DNA of 64,000 nucleotides from Planctomycetota bacterium (GTDB lineage: Bacteria > Planctomycetota > Planctomycetia > Pirellulales > Pirellulaceae), in the NCBI GenBank assembly GCA_024276655.1, contig JAJRWU010000269.1, positions 18,487 to 82,486 on the forward strand, given 5' to 3'. This document shows, piece after piece, positions 9,249-18,360 of the stretch. Below the pieces are notes generated by a model. That model searched no databases. It had not been told where the DNA came from and worked only from the letters and a program-made list of their open reading frames with translations. Every line of letters begins with the position of its first letter. Position 1 is the stretch's first letter. Position numbers and translations under genes: made by a program.

Positions 9249-10652
9249 GTGCTCAAGCATCCCAAAAAAACATGTGAGATGAGCGAAGAAGAGTGTGTAT
9301 TGCAGCCCGTGTACGGCCGCCGCGCCTTGAGCGAACCGGTGCCGAAATACGAGTTGCCCGAACATGAAATGGCGGCCCAGACGGCCTACGAACTGATTCA
9401 TGACGAACTCATGTTGGACGGCAACGCCCGGCTGAACCTAGCCACCTTTGTCACGACCTGGATGGAGCCCGAAGCCGAGCGGCTCATGACCGAAACCTTC
9501 TCGAAAAACATGATCGATAAGGACGAATACCCGCAAACCGCGATGATCGAGGAGCGGTGCATCAGCATTGTGGCCCGGCTTTTCAACGCACCTCAAGATG
9601 GCAACGCCATTGGCGCTTCGGCGATCGGTTCAAGCGAGGCGATTATGTTGGCCGGCATGGCGTTGAAATGGAAGTGGCGCCAGCGCAGACAGAGCCAGGA
9701 AAAACCAGCCGACCGGCCGAACATGGTAATGGGCGGCAACGTGCAGGTTGTTTGGGAGAAGTTCTGCCGCTACTGGGAAGTCGAACCGCGTTATGTTCCC
9801 ATGGAGCGAGGTCGATACATCATCACACCCGAAGAAGTCCTCAAACTGGTGGACGAGAACACCATTGGCGTGGTCGCCATTTTGGGAACGACGTATACCG
9901 GCGAGTTCGAACCGGTGGAGCAGGTCCACGACGCGCTCGTGCGGCAAAATGCGGATACCGGCTGGGAGGTTCCGCTGCATGTGGACGCGGCCAGCGGCGG
10001 CTTCGTGGCCCCTTTTCTCGACCCCGATCTGAAATGGGACTTTCGCCTGCCGTTGGTCAAATCGATCAATGTTTCGGGCCACAAATATGGTTTGGTGTAT
10101 CCGGGCGTGGGTTGGGTTGTGTGGCGCGATGAGGCGGAGTTGCCGGCGGATCTGATTTTCCACGTCAACTACCTCGGCGGCGACATGCCGACCTTCACGC
10201 TGAACTTTTCGCGGCCCGGCAATCAAGTGGTGGCCCAGTACTATAACTTTCTGCGTTTGGGGCGGCTCGGCTACACGCGGATCATGGAAGCGATGCGCGA
10301 CACGGCGATGTATCTTTCCAGTGAGGTTGCCAAACTGGGGCCGTTTGAGTTGATCAGCGACGGCAGCGCGATACCGGTGTTCGCCTTCGCATTGAAATGC
10401 TGCGACCATTTCACCGTGTTCGATCTTTCGGAGAAACTCCGCGAACGCGGCTGGCAGGTTCCCGCCTACACCATGCCGCCCAACGCCGAAGAAGTGGCTG
10501 TGCTAAGGGTTTGCATTCGCGAAGGTTTTAGTCGCGACATGGCGGAAATGTTCCTGGCCGATCTGCGCAAGGCGGTCGAATATTTCGAAAAACGACCAGC
10601 ATACCAACCGGAGCAGACCGTGAAACGAGGCAAAGTGTATAAACATTGCTAA
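9249..10652 (+). CDS. gadB: Glutamate decarboxylase
   Basis: A 467-aa group II PLP-dependent decarboxylase converting glutamate to GABA and CO2, consuming a proton; usually part of acid tolerance. Visible features are the cofactor-pocket motif HVDAASGGF and the Schiff-base lysine in SGHKYG (Lys279). Length matches GadA/GadB (about 466 aa). The start is GTG at 9249 with AAAGGAG at good spacing. It follows tatC by 11 nt, so the two may be co-transcribed. No glutamate/GABA antiporter gene is in the window. A Crp/Fnr gene lies convergently downstream. Confidence 0.93.
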   Translation: MLKHPKKTCEMSEEECVLQPVYGRRALSEPVPKYELPEHEMAAQTAYELIHDELMLDGNARLNLATFVTTWMEPEAERLMTETFSKNMIDKDEYPQTAMIEERCISIVARLFNAPQDGNAIGASAIGSSEAIMLAGMALKWKWRQRRQSQEKPADRPNMVMGGNVQVVWEKFCRYWEVEPRYVPMERGRYIITPEEVLKLVDENTIGVVAILGTTYTGEFEPVEQVHDALVRQNADTGWEVPLHVDAASGGFVAPFLDPDLKWDFRLPLVKSINVSGHKYGLVYPGVGWVVWRDEAELPADLIFHVNYLGGDMPTFTLNFSRPGNQVVAQYYNFLRLGRLGYTRIMEAMRDTAMYLSSEVAKLGPFELISDGSAIPVFAFALKCCDHFTVFDLSEKLRERGWQVPAYTMPPNAEEVAVLRVCIREGFSRDMAEMFLADLRKAVEYFEKRPAYQPEQTVKRGKVYKHC

Positions 10653-10705
10653 AATGTTTTATCGGAAACACCGGTAGGAGAATGTCGGGCGGCGCCGCGC
10701 TGGTG

Positions 10706-11449
10706 TTAGCCCACGGCGAAGGTGGGAACAAGCGGGGCGCTGGGGCGAGGTTTGCTGGGCGGTTGCCGTGAAACGCCGCGGGCCAACTTTACCGGATCGG
10801 TCAACACGACTTTGCAACGCCCGCAGGCAACGCTGCCTTCGGATCGCAATTGGCCCAGCACAACGGTGACCGTCTCCCGCGTGCTGCCGATCAGGTTGGC
10901 CAGATCTTGATGCGATAGCCTCACGCGCAAACGTATGCCGCTCTCGGAATGCGCGCCGAATTGATCGGCCAGGTCGAGCAACAGATGCACAAGACGCTCG
11001 CGGCTGGAGAGGAACAAAAGATTTTTCAGGCGGCGTTCAATGCGTTGCCGCCGCACGCCGACCAACTTCGTGACGCCCAACGCCACATCGGCGTTTTCGG
11101 CCATCAGACGATGCAATTCCTCGGTGGGAATCATCACCACGGTTGAACTCGCCACCGCTTCGACGTATTCGTCGCGCTCTTCGCCATCGAAAATCGCCAA
11201 CTCGCCAAATAGTTCGCCCGGCTCGATGAACCCCAAGATCGATTCCTTGCCATCGGCCGTCAAATGCGAAACCTTGGCCAACCCCTTGGCCAATAGAAAT
11301 ACGGAATCGGCCTTCTCGGCGGGCAGGTAGATCGGAGTGTGCGCGGAAAACGAGCGGACGCGGCTCCGCGATTCGATACGTTGCATCTGTTCCGACGTCA
11401 GCCGCTCAAAAATATTACAGTGCTTCAAAAACCACAGTTTCCCAGACAC
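10706..11449 (-). CDS. Crp/Fnr family transcriptional regulator
   Basis: A 247-aa protein starting at GTG 11449 with AAGGAG eight bases upstream. The N-terminal half is a cyclic-nucleotide-binding-like beta-roll (residues about 15-125; PGELFGELAIFDGEERDEYV resembles the effector cassette). The C-terminal half is a winged helix-turn-helix with LSHQDLANLIGSTRETVTVV as recognition region. No N-terminal CxxC cluster typical of oxygen-sensing Fnr is seen; cysteines near the C-terminus (ACGRC) are unusual. The effector is unknown. It converges on gadB, so a regulatory link is possible but unproven. Confidence 0.88.
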   Translation of the reverse strand: MSGKLWFLKHCNIFERLTSEQMQRIESRSRVRSFSAHTPIYLPAEKADSVFLLAKGLAKVSHLTADGKESILGFIEPGELFGELAIFDGEERDEYVEAVASSTVVMIPTEELHRLMAENADVALGVTKLVGVRRQRIERRLKNLLFLSSRERLVHLLLDLADQFGAHSESGIRLRVRLSHQDLANLIGSTRETVTVVLGQLRSEGSVACGRCKVVLTDPVKLARGVSRQPPSKPRPSAPLVPTFAVG

Positions 11450-11474
11450 GGCGTAACTCCTTAAGATCCACTGT

Positions 11475-12326
11475 TTATCGTCGGGCGGCGGTTCTGGCGG
11501 TTTGTTCGTTCAAATTCCAGTTGTAGCTGAGCGAACTGACGCTCACGGAGTTTTGCATCGCCGCCTGGCGCGATGCGGCGTCGGGTAGCCAAGGGGCGAT
11601 TTTACGAAGCTGCGCCGCCTGATTGGCGCCAAAATCTTCTCCGAACCAACTCAAAATCGCCGACATATAAAAACGCCTGTTGCGTTGGTCATGGCGAAAG
11701 TTTTGCGGCCGGGAGAAAAAGTCGCGGGCGTTGGCTTCGAGCTGCTGTTGCACACGGTTGGCCACATAGGCTTCGTTCAGCAAACGCGGGCAGCTTATCG
11801 AAGCACACACGATGGCGAAGTGGATGCGAGGGTCGCCCATCTTGCGGAGAACTTGGTGTTCGATCTGCTCCAGCGAGTACGGTTGGCCGCCGACATAAAG
11901 TTGCAAGTCTTTCCAGATGTTGTAGCCGAACAGTTTCGCGGTGTGATTACGAATGCTGGAGGTAGGGTATTCACGCAGAATGCCGTGCATGGTGAGCGCG
12001 TTGTAGGCGTTGATCCAGTAGGCGAGTTGGGCGTCGCGAGAAGCATGAAGACGGGTCGAAGCCGCCGAGAGTGTTTTCAAATAGCCGGCAATTGCTTGCA
12101 CGTCGTTCGACGACCCCTTCAACGCCCGATAGTTGACCATGCCGTTCTGGTCGACATATTTACGTAAAATGGAATTCCACACCGAATGGTCGATCCGATC
12201 CATCGACACTTGACGCCCCGCGGAAACCCTTGCTCCAACATACACTTTCGCTCCCGCCCGGGCGACTTGGCTTGCGGCGGCGGCGAGCATCATTGCCAGA
12301 GCGGCGTTGCGAAACATACGACCCAT
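11475..12326 (-). CDS. DUF547 domain secreted protein
   Basis: About 283 aa from the ATG at 12326, chosen because GAAGGAGAC precedes it and a signal peptide follows (residues 3-25, ending ARA-G). DUF547 hallmarks are present: YVDQNGMVNYRAL, AYWINAYNALTMH, and HFAIVCASISCPRL. The domain is distantly related to papain-like folds by reported fold comparisons, but no activity is established. Expected location is periplasmic or extracellular. It ends 25 nt before the start of the Crp/Fnr gene on the same strand, so the two may share a transcript. Confidence 0.85.
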   Translation of the reverse strand: MGRMFRNAALAMMLAAAASQVARAGAKVYVGARVSAGRQVSMDRIDHSVWNSILRKYVDQNGMVNYRALKGSSNDVQAIAGYLKTLSAASTRLHASRDAQLAYWINAYNALTMHGILREYPTSSIRNHTAKLFGYNIWKDLQLYVGGQPYSLEQIEHQVLRKMGDPRIHFAIVCASISCPRLLNEAYVANRVQQQLEANARDFFSRPQNFRHDQRNRRFYMSAILSWFGEDFGANQAAQLRKIAPWLPDAASRQAAMQNSVSVSSLSYNWNLNEQTARTAARR

Positions 12327-12513
12327 TTTCCTGTCTCCTTCATCGTCCTTGACTAGATAAATAAGAGCGCCCTGCGTTTCGCTCGAAACAAAACACTCGG
12401 CGAACCATTGAATTCTCCAACTTGGCCGATAGCACTGCTCGGAAGACGCTCTCCTTGGCCAACGCCTTACATTGTTTTTCAAGAAACCCGAAAAAACTCA
12501 AATACCTCGGTCA

Positions 12514-12566
12514 ATGCTTATACCTTCTAACACAACTTGATAGGGCGGCATCAAACTCCGCGTTTC
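12514..12566 (-). mobile_element. R4 mini-element, partial copy
   Basis: Reads as the reverse complement of one end of the elements at 42075-42157 and 54591-54665: the CTTATACCTTCTAACACAAC terminus followed by GCATCAAACTCCG. The other terminus is missing. Confidence 0.6.
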
Positions 12567-12721
12567 GCGACTGTTCCGTAACGAAGCCGCCCCGAACACC
12601 CGCTTCGCTTTCGACGCCCTAGACGCCTGCCGCAGAAGATAATGCATCGCGCCAGATGCATGGCGTTTGTTGAAAAAGGAAGCTCACTTGGCGTGAAGGA
12701 AAAAGGGGAAACCGAATCGCG

Positions 12722-12750
12722 TTGTTGGGTTTGGGCACTTTCGTTATACT
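12722..12750 (+). promoter_or_regulatory. Promoter candidate for the ispF operon
   Basis: TTGTTG (12722-12727) and TATACT (12745-12750) with 17-nt spacing. The -35 is weak, the -10 good. It lies 128 nt upstream of the ispF start. Confidence 0.4.
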
Positions 12751-12877
12751 CGGTCCGTCTTGTCGGGAGGGCCGTAAAGTTATCGCAGGCGGTAGAGTCG
12801 ATTGCCAAGGGGCATCCTCTCATCATGAGTTTAACAACGGTAAACTGTTTCAGTCAAAAGAGTTAGTGGTTTATGTC

Positions 12878-13381
12878 ATGCACAGCATCCTGCGCGTGGG
12901 CCTGGGCCACGATACGCATCGTTTGTCGGCCGGCAGGCGGCTGCTCCTGGGAGGGGTGGAAATACCCCACGAAAAAGGGCTGGTCGGACACAGCGATGCA
13001 GACGTTCTCCTGCACGCCGTGATCGACGCCCTGTTGGGCGCCGCCGCATTGGGTGATATTGGCGAAATGTTTCCAAACGACGCGGAGGAGAATCGGGGCC
13101 GCGATTCGGCCGACATGTTACAGAGAGCGCATGAGGAAATTCGGCGGCGGGGGTTTGAGATCGTCAATCTCGACTGCATCGTGTTCGCACAACTGCCGAA
13201 ACTATCGCCCTACAAGCAAGCCATTCGCGAGCGGCTGGCCGAATTGCTGGAAGTCGACGCGGAACGCGTCGGCGTCAAGGCCAAGACTGGCGAGCAGGTC
13301 GGATTTATCGGGCGGGGCGAAGCCATTTCGGCGCAGTGCGTGGCGTTATTGGAAAAAACGACGTTGGAAAAGAGGGAATGA
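12878..13381 (+). CDS. ispF: 2-C-methyl-D-erythritol 2,4-cyclodiphosphate synthase
   Basis: A 167-aa enzyme of the MEP isoprenoid pathway. The metal-binding motif GLGHDTHRL (Asp, His near residues 10-13) and GHSDADVLLHAVIDALLGA (second metal histidine) are intact, as are GDIGEMFP and the C-terminal KAKTGEQVGFIGRGEAI. I place the start at ATG 12878 because the family begins a few residues before the first strand; upstream in-frame sequence has no homologous feel. First gene of a tight operon: cysS begins 4 nt after its stop. Confidence 0.95.
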   Translation: MHSILRVGLGHDTHRLSAGRRLLLGGVEIPHEKGLVGHSDADVLLHAVIDALLGAAALGDIGEMFPNDAEENRGRDSADMLQRAHEEIRRRGFEIVNLDCIVFAQLPKLSPYKQAIRERLAELLEVDAERVGVKAKTGEQVGFIGRGEAISAQCVALLEKTTLEKRE

Positions 13382-13384
13382 GAA

Positions 13385-15172
13385 ATGTCGACAAGTGTTC
13401 AATCGTCGTGTGGCCCGAACGTGGCGCCTTTGGCGAAGAATATTCGCGTCTATAACACGCTCACAAAACATAAAGAACACTTCGAACCGGTGCAGCCGGG
13501 CAAGGTGGGCATTTATTTGTGTGGACCTACGGTCTACAAGGAATCGCACATCGGCCATATGGTGGGGCCGGTGATTTTCGACACGATCAAGCGGTATCTT
13601 GTCTATAGCGGATATAACGTTACGTGGCTGGTGAACATCACCGACGTCGACGACAAACTCATTGCACAATCTCGCGAGCGTGGTTTGCCGATGGCGCAAA
13701 TCGCGGAAGAGATGACACAAGATTATTTGTCGAACTTGGCCACGTTGGGCGTGGATCAAATCGATCAACTGCCCCGCGCGACCGAAAACATGGGCGAGAT
13801 CATTCTGTTCATCGAACAGTTGATCGAAAAAGGGTTTGCCTATGCTTCAGGAGGCGACGTTTTCTTCGATGTGCTCAGCGATCCTGAATATGGAAAGCTC
13901 ACCAATCGGTCGGCGGAAAGTCAGCAGGGAGAAGGCGGCGGCGCGGCCGATAAAAAACATTCCGCCGCCGATTTCGCGCTCTGGAAAGCCGCCAAGGAAG
14001 ACGAGCCATTTTGGGAGAGTCCTTGGGGCAAGGGCCGGCCCGGTTGGCATATTGAATGTTCGGCCATGAGCCGGGTGGCGTTTGGAGAAACGTTCGATAT
14101 TCATGGCGGCGGATTGGATCTTGTCTTTCCGCACCATGAGAATGAGATCGCCCAGAGTGAATGCTGCCACGGCAAACCGATGGCCAAATATTGGTTGCAC
14201 AACGGTTTGATGCGCGCCGACAGCGCCTCCGGCAAGTTGGGCGGCCGGGCCGATCGCGAAGAACAGACCGAAGAACAGGCTGCGGTACAGGCTACGGTCG
14301 ATAACAAAATCAGCCGGTCGACGGGCGGCGGCGGCTTGGCCGATTTGGTCGCCCGGCAAGGCGGCGAAAAAATCCGCTTCTTCCTGCTCCGCACCCAGTA
14401 TCGCAGTACGATTGTTTTTGGCGAGGCGCAAATTGCCGAAGCCGCCACCGGTTTGGAAACCTTTTATCGTTTCTTTGAACGGCACGAGCGCGTTCAAGGC
14501 CGGAGTTTTCATGACATCCAGCCGATCGCCTCGCGCGCCGAGGCAAACGCCGCCGACCAAAAACCGAAAGCCGCGGGCGATACGACGCGGGCGGAAATCA
14601 CCCGGCATCGTGAAAACTTTCTCGCCAAGATGGACGACGATTTCAACACCGGCGCCGCGCTGAGCGAACTGTTCGACTTGGTCCATTTGCTGAACAAATT
14701 CGCCGACCAACACAACCTGGAAGATGCGTCCTTGCGAAGCGAACAAAACGTCGCCGTGTTCCAACGGGGCGCCGAAGTGCTGCGTGAGTTGAGCGCCTTG
14801 CTAGGACTCTTCGGCCAACCGGCGCAAGCCGCTTCGGCCAACGATGCAGTGATCGGCAAGGTGGTGGAATTGCTGCTTGAACTACGCGGGCAGGCCCGTG
14901 GGCGAAAAGATTTCGCCGCTGCGGATCAGTTGCGCGACGCCTTGGCCGCCGCTGGCGTGGTGGTGGAAGATCGGCAAGGCGGCGCCGGTTGGCGCATCGA
15001 ATCAGACGATGCCGAAGTGCTGCCTCCGTTGGTGGAAGTGGCCATCGCACAACGAGCGGCGGCGCGGGCCAATAAAGACTACCCACTCTCCGATCTCATT
15101 CGAGATCGGCTGGCCGCGGCCGGCGTCGTCTTGGAAGACCGGCCGGAAGGCGCCACGTGGCGGCTGGAGTAA
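13385..15172 (+). CDS. cysS: Cysteinyl-tRNA synthetase
   Basis: A 595-aa class I aminoacyl-tRNA synthetase, longer than the usual 460-500 aa. Zinc and catalytic elements are visible: CGPTVY, the HIGH-like [18 protein letters not shown], and [10 protein letters not shown]. The KMSKS loop is altered to [10 protein letters not shown] and is preceded by about 35 extra, charged residues after LMRADS. The C-terminus carries the DALR-like helical region and two duplicated helical repeats ([15 protein letters not shown]... and [15 protein letters not shown]...), each ending in a W-R pair. GAGGGA precedes the ATG. The gene sits between ispF and ruvC. Confidence 0.93.
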   Translation: MSTSVQSSCGPNVAPLAKNIRVYNTLTKHKEHFEPVQPGKVGIYLCGPTVYKESHIGHMVGPVIFDTIKRYLVYSGYNVTWLVNITDVDDKLIAQSRERGLPMAQIAEEMTQDYLSNLATLGVDQIDQLPRATENMGEIILFIEQLIEKGFAYASGGDVFFDVLSDPEYGKLTNRSAESQQGEGGGAADKKHSAADFALWKAAKEDEPFWESPWGKGRPGWHIECSAMSRVAFGETFDIHGGGLDLVFPHHENEIAQSECCHGKPMAKYWLHNGLMRADSASGKLGGRADREEQTEEQAAVQATVDNKISRSTGGGGLADLVARQGGEKIRFFLLRTQYRSTIVFGEAQIAEAATGLETFYRFFERHERVQGRSFHDIQPIASRAEANAADQKPKAAGDTTRAEITRHRENFLAKMDDDFNTGAALSELFDLVHLLNKFADQHNLEDASLRSEQNVAVFQRGAEVLRELSALLGLFGQPAQAASANDAVIGKVVELLLELRGQARGRKDFAAADQLRDALAAAGVVVEDRQGGAGWRIESDDAEVLPPLVEVAIAQRAAARANKDYPLSDLIRDRLAAAGVVLEDRPEGATWRLE

Positions 15173-15183
15173 GGAAAAACCTC

Positions 15184-15699
15184 ATGAGCCGGGAGAGCTT
15201 GCCGATCGGGAGTTTGGTGTTGGGCGTCGACCCTGGGCTGAACATCACCGGTTACGGCGTGGTGGAAGTGACTGCCGGCGCGCCGAAGTTATGTGAAGCG
15301 GGCGTCGTGCGAACCAAGAGCGGCGCGTCGTTGCATGCGCGCGTGCGGGAAGTGTACGACGGCATCAGCGAAGTGATCGCGGCGCATCGGCTCACGGCCC
15401 TGGCCTTGGAAAAACTGTACACGCACTACAAACGGCCGACCACCGCCATTCTCATGGGACACGCCCGCGGCGTTATCTGTTTGGCCGGTGAGCAGGCGGG
15501 CGTGCCGGTGTTCGATTATGCCGCCACGCGCGTCAAAAAGCTGGCCACTGGCAGCGGCCATGCGCCAAAAGAGCAAATTCAAATTGCCATGCAGCGAGAA
15601 TTTCGCCTGCCGGCGCCGCCCGAACCGGCTGATGTGGCCGACGCCCTGGCGATTGCCTTGTGTCACCTCTATATGATGAATAGCGCCTTACCGACCTAG
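15184..15699 (+). CDS. ruvC: Holliday junction resolvase RuvC
   Basis: A 171-aa RNase H-fold endonuclease that cleaves Holliday junctions. Acidic active-site positions are recognisable: VDPGLNITGYG (Asp), ALEKLY (Glu), and the C-terminal ADVADALAIALCH (Asp pair). The YTHYKRPTTAILMGHARGV segment fits the family. ATG at 15184 is chosen, 11 nt after cysS stops; an in-frame start further upstream would add residues lying inside cysS. ruvA follows after 33 nt. No ruvB is in the window. Confidence 0.93.
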   Translation: MSRESLPIGSLVLGVDPGLNITGYGVVEVTAGAPKLCEAGVVRTKSGASLHARVREVYDGISEVIAAHRLTALALEKLYTHYKRPTTAILMGHARGVICLAGEQAGVPVFDYAATRVKKLATGSGHAPKEQIQIAMQREFRLPAPPEPADVADALAIALCHLYMMNSALPT

Positions 15700-15732
15700 C
15701 ACCCCAGCGTGCGTAATGAGGACTCCTCCAAC

Positions 15733-16371
15733 GTGATTGCGAAAATTTCCGGCAAGCTGGTGTCCGTACATGATACGCACGTGCTCTTGGCCTGCGATCC
15801 TTTTGAATATGAAATTTTGGTTCCCGAGTTTGTGCGGCGGTCGCTGCAGTCGCAGGTGGGTAAAAAGGTTTCGTTCCACACCATGCATTACCTGGAGGGC
15901 AACCCGTCGCAAGGCGGACGGCTCACACCCCGGCTGGTCGGATTTTTGAGCGAAATCGAACGTGAGTTCTTCGATCTATTTTGTTCGGTCGACGGCGTTG
16001 GGGCCCGCAAAGCGCTGCGCGCCATGTTGCGGCCGGTGCGGGAAGTCGCGGCGATGATCGAAGCCCAAGACGCCAAGGGTCTTTCCACGTTGCCGGGCGT
16101 AGGCCCCGCGACGTCCGACCGCATCATCGCCAAGCTCCGGCGAAAAATGCCCAAGTTCGCTCTCTTGGTCAGCGGCGCCGATGGCCCAGAGGCGAATGTG
16201 CCGGCGGATGTCGTGCAAGAAACGTACGCGGTGCTCTGTTCGTTGGGGCATGTGGAGGCTGACGCCCGCAAACTACTCGACGCCGCCTTGGCCGACAAAA
16301 AGAAATACAAAGATGTCGACGCCCTACTCCAGGCCATTTATCAACGCTCCACCAACGCGGTGCGAGGTTGA
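15733..16371 (+). CDS. ruvA: Holliday junction branch-migration protein RuvA
   Basis: About 212 aa, DNA-binding subunit of the RuvAB complex. Residues 1-65 form the OB-fold; two helix-hairpin-helix motifs follow (VDGVGARKALRAM and LPGVGPATSDRII), then a flexible linker and C-terminal RuvB-binding domain (VVQETYAVLCSLG). I prefer GTG at 15733 because RuvA normally opens with M-I-[GA]-x-[LI]-x-G as here (VIAKISGKL). A GTG at 15709 would add eight residues. Co-transcribed with ruvC upstream and the flippase-like gene downstream (10-nt gap). Confidence 0.92.
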   Translation: MIAKISGKLVSVHDTHVLLACDPFEYEILVPEFVRRSLQSQVGKKVSFHTMHYLEGNPSQGGRLTPRLVGFLSEIEREFFDLFCSVDGVGARKALRAMLRPVREVAAMIEAQDAKGLSTLPGVGPATSDRIIAKLRRKMPKFALLVSGADGPEANVPADVVQETYAVLCSLGHVEADARKLLDAALADKKKYKDVDALLQAIYQRSTNAVRG

Positions 16372-16381
16372 GGGGATTCGC

Positions 16382-17389
16382 TTGAACGATACCGAACCGC
16401 CAGTTTTGAAAAATCCGCCCCTGAAAAAATCGCCCATGGCGTGGGCGAAAGTCGTGTTTCGCCTAGTGATCGTCGCGTTGGTGGCTTGGGGCGTTTGGCG
16501 GACCGGCCTCAGCGCGGCCGAACAGTTTCGCCAACAAGGCTTCTCGCTGTTGCGAGCCAATCCGCTGTGGCTGCTGGCCTCCGGCGTTCTCTATGCTTTG
16601 GGTCAGGCGCCCAGTTGGGTGTTTTGGCGGCAGACGTTGTGGGCCATGGGGCAACGCCCCACGTGGTGGGAAACGCTCCGCGCCTATTACGTAGGCTCAC
16701 TGGGAAAGTACGTGCCGGGCAAGGCGATGGTGGTCGTGATTCGCACCGACCTAGTTCGCAGCGAGCGTGTCAACACCACCGTGGCGGCGGTCAGCGTGTT
16801 TGTCGAAACGCTCACCATGATGGCCGTCGGTTCGGCGTTCGCCGTACTCATGCTGCTGCTCTCGCAACAGGCAAGGGGCCCGCTCTTGTTTTGGGCGCTG
16901 GTGGTGGGAGTGTGCGCCGGCGCGCCGACGATTCTGCCGGTGTTTCGCCGTTTGGTGCGCTTGGTCGGCGTGAAGCGGGCCAACCCTCAAATTGATGCCG
17001 CCTTGGCCGGTTTGAACCTGCGGCTGATGGTCTCCGGCTGGGCGATGGTCAGCCTAGGTTGGGCGATGCTGGGTTTGAGCTTGTGGGCGGTGCTGCATGC
17101 CATGCCGGGCGCAACGCCCACGTTGGCCGACCTGCCGATGCTGGAAGCATGCGTCGCCTTGGCGATGGTGCTGGGGTTCGTTTCGCTGATTCCCGGCGGA
17201 CTGGGCGTGCGGGAACTGGTGGTCATGACGCTCCTGGCGCCGACGTTTGGAGAAGCACAGGCGATCGTTTCAGCCGTGCTGCTGCGTTTGACGTGGTTGG
17301 TGTCCGAACTAACGACATCGTCGCTGCTCTACCTAATAACCTCCTGGCTGGCGCGACGCAAACCGACCGCGTCCCACGTCGACCAATAG
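16382..17389 (+). CDS. Flippase-like integral membrane protein (UPF0104/LPG synthase TM family)
   Basis: About 335 aa with eight or so hydrophobic segments. Family signatures are visible: RAYYVGSLGKYVPGKAMVVVIR near residue 105 and LGFVSLIPGGLGVRELVVMTLL near residue 265, the latter being the IPGGLGxRE motif of the lysylphosphatidylglycerol synthase transmembrane domain family. Members without the synthase domain are thought to move lipids or lipid-linked sugars; substrate unknown. The start is probably TTG at 16382, with GAGGGG six bases upstream and placed 10 nt after ruvA. Confidence 0.82.
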   Translation: MNDTEPPVLKNPPLKKSPMAWAKVVFRLVIVALVAWGVWRTGLSAAEQFRQQGFSLLRANPLWLLASGVLYALGQAPSWVFWRQTLWAMGQRPTWWETLRAYYVGSLGKYVPGKAMVVVIRTDLVRSERVNTTVAAVSVFVETLTMMAVGSAFAVLMLLLSQQARGPLLFWALVVGVCAGAPTILPVFRRLVRLVGVKRANPQIDAALAGLNLRLMVSGWAMVSLGWAMLGLSLWAVLHAMPGATPTLADLPMLEACVALAMVLGFVSLIPGGLGVRELVVMTLLAPTFGEAQAIVSAVLLRLTWLVSELTTSSLLYLITSWLARRKPTASHVDQ

Positions 17390-17472
17390 TCAGATTAACA
17401 GCCACCGGCGCGTCATTTTTTTGGCTTTGCGGCGAGCGAGAACTCCACTAAGCATCGAGCGGAAAATTACTG

Positions 17473-17546
17473 TCGTAGCCATGCTCGCCAGAGCGTGGGA
17501 TGGTTCACCGCTCACCCACCGTCTGGCGACGATGGCTACACACATG
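17473..17546. repeat. Imperfect palindrome
   Basis: TAGCCATGCTCGCCAGAGCG and, after a short loop, CGTCTGGCGACGATGGCTA form arms of about 22-25 nt with a few mismatches. It resembles a REP/BIME-type extragenic palindrome; no second copy was seen. Confidence 0.6.
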
Positions 17547-17569
17547 CGACAGTTATTTATCGAGCGGCG

Positions 17570-17795
17570 CCAAGGGACAGTCCCGAAATAACTTCCCGAT
17601 TTCATGTCGGACCGAGCGGGGCACAGCCTGAGGTTATTCATGAACAGGTCGGAACTTCTTATAAACCTCTCCCCGAGAAAGTGGTTACGTCTTGCCAAAA
17701 ACGCCGCGCAGATCAGCCGGAACGCGTTAGCGTCCGGTTCTCCGAGAATGCCGTAACCGTGAGCTAGCGCTCATCGGCTGATGAATCATCCGGGA
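17570..17795. repeat. R2 dispersed element, long copy
   Basis: Contains CAGTCCCGAAATAACTTCCC, then CCAAAAACGCCGCGCAGATC, AGCCGGAACGCGTTAGCGTC and TGAGCTAGCGCTCATCGGCT. The same blocks in the same order, reverse-complemented, occur at 56465-56650; a shorter, divergent copy is at 20850-20921. The ends around 17712-17782 form an imperfect inverted repeat (ATCAGCCG / CGGCTGAT). Confidence 0.7.
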
Positions 17796-17998
17796 TAGTG
17801 CTCTCTCGCTTCCACGATTCAAGAAAATATTTCTGGCCTTTCTCGGTTCAGCGTTACATGTCCCGTGAGCGGTTACGAACAGCGGGATCTTATTTCGAGC
17901 CGGTTGCTCAACGGGCGTGTTGAGTCGGCGGCGTTTATTTCTTAGGCTGGTGCGCATTGCTGGCGTATCGAAATTTTTTCCTCCCCGCGAAATATTCC

Positions 17999-18358
17999 AT
18001 GCCGTTTATCAATATTGACGACGCGCCGCCGATCGAGGTGTTGCCGGGCTGCCGGTTGCGAACGCCCTATGGCGAACACATCATGCTCTCGTATTTGGAG
18101 ATGGACGCCGGCGCCGTCGTGCCGCTGCATCATCACCCTCATGAGCAGGCGGGCCGCTTGCTGGAGGGAAAACTTCGGTTGACTATAGGCGATGAAACGC
18201 GCGTCGTCGAAGCCGGGGCGATGTTTATCATCCCGCCGAACACGCCGCATCGGGCGGAGGCGATCGATGGCCCCGCCGTGGTGCTCGATATTTTCAGTCC
18301 CGTGCGGGAAGACTACGCAGACCTTTGCAACAAGTACATTCCCACCACGGAGCGTTGA
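17999..18358 (+). CDS. Cupin domain protein
   Basis: A 119-aa single-domain cupin. Metal-binding pattern is intact: [16 protein letters not shown] (His-rich motif 1 with Glu) and [11 protein letters not shown] (motif 2 His). The start ATG 17999 begins PFINID. Substrate unknown; small cupins of this kind can be isomerases, dioxygenases or sugar-binding proteins. Its stop is 2 nt before mtnA, so it is co-transcribed with mtnA, which may point to methionine-salvage-related use, but acireductone dioxygenase spacing motifs are not evident. Confidence 0.8.
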   Translation: MPFINIDDAPPIEVLPGCRLRTPYGEHIMLSYLEMDAGAVVPLHHHPHEQAGRLLEGKLRLTIGDETRVVEAGAMFIIPPNTPHRAEAIDGPAVVLDIFSPVREDYADLCNKYIPTTER

Positions 18359-18360
18359 CC

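Larger units (their letters stand above)
12327..12877. other. 551-nt intergenic region between divergent genes
   Basis: No credible gene. It holds a partial R4 element (12514-12566) and a promoter-like pair (12722-12750) for the ispF operon. Confidence 0.6.
17390..17998. other. 609-nt repeat-bearing intergenic region
   Basis: No gene recognised. It contains an inverted repeat (17473-17546) and a long R2 element (17570-17795). Short frames here coincide with the repeats. Confidence 0.65.
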
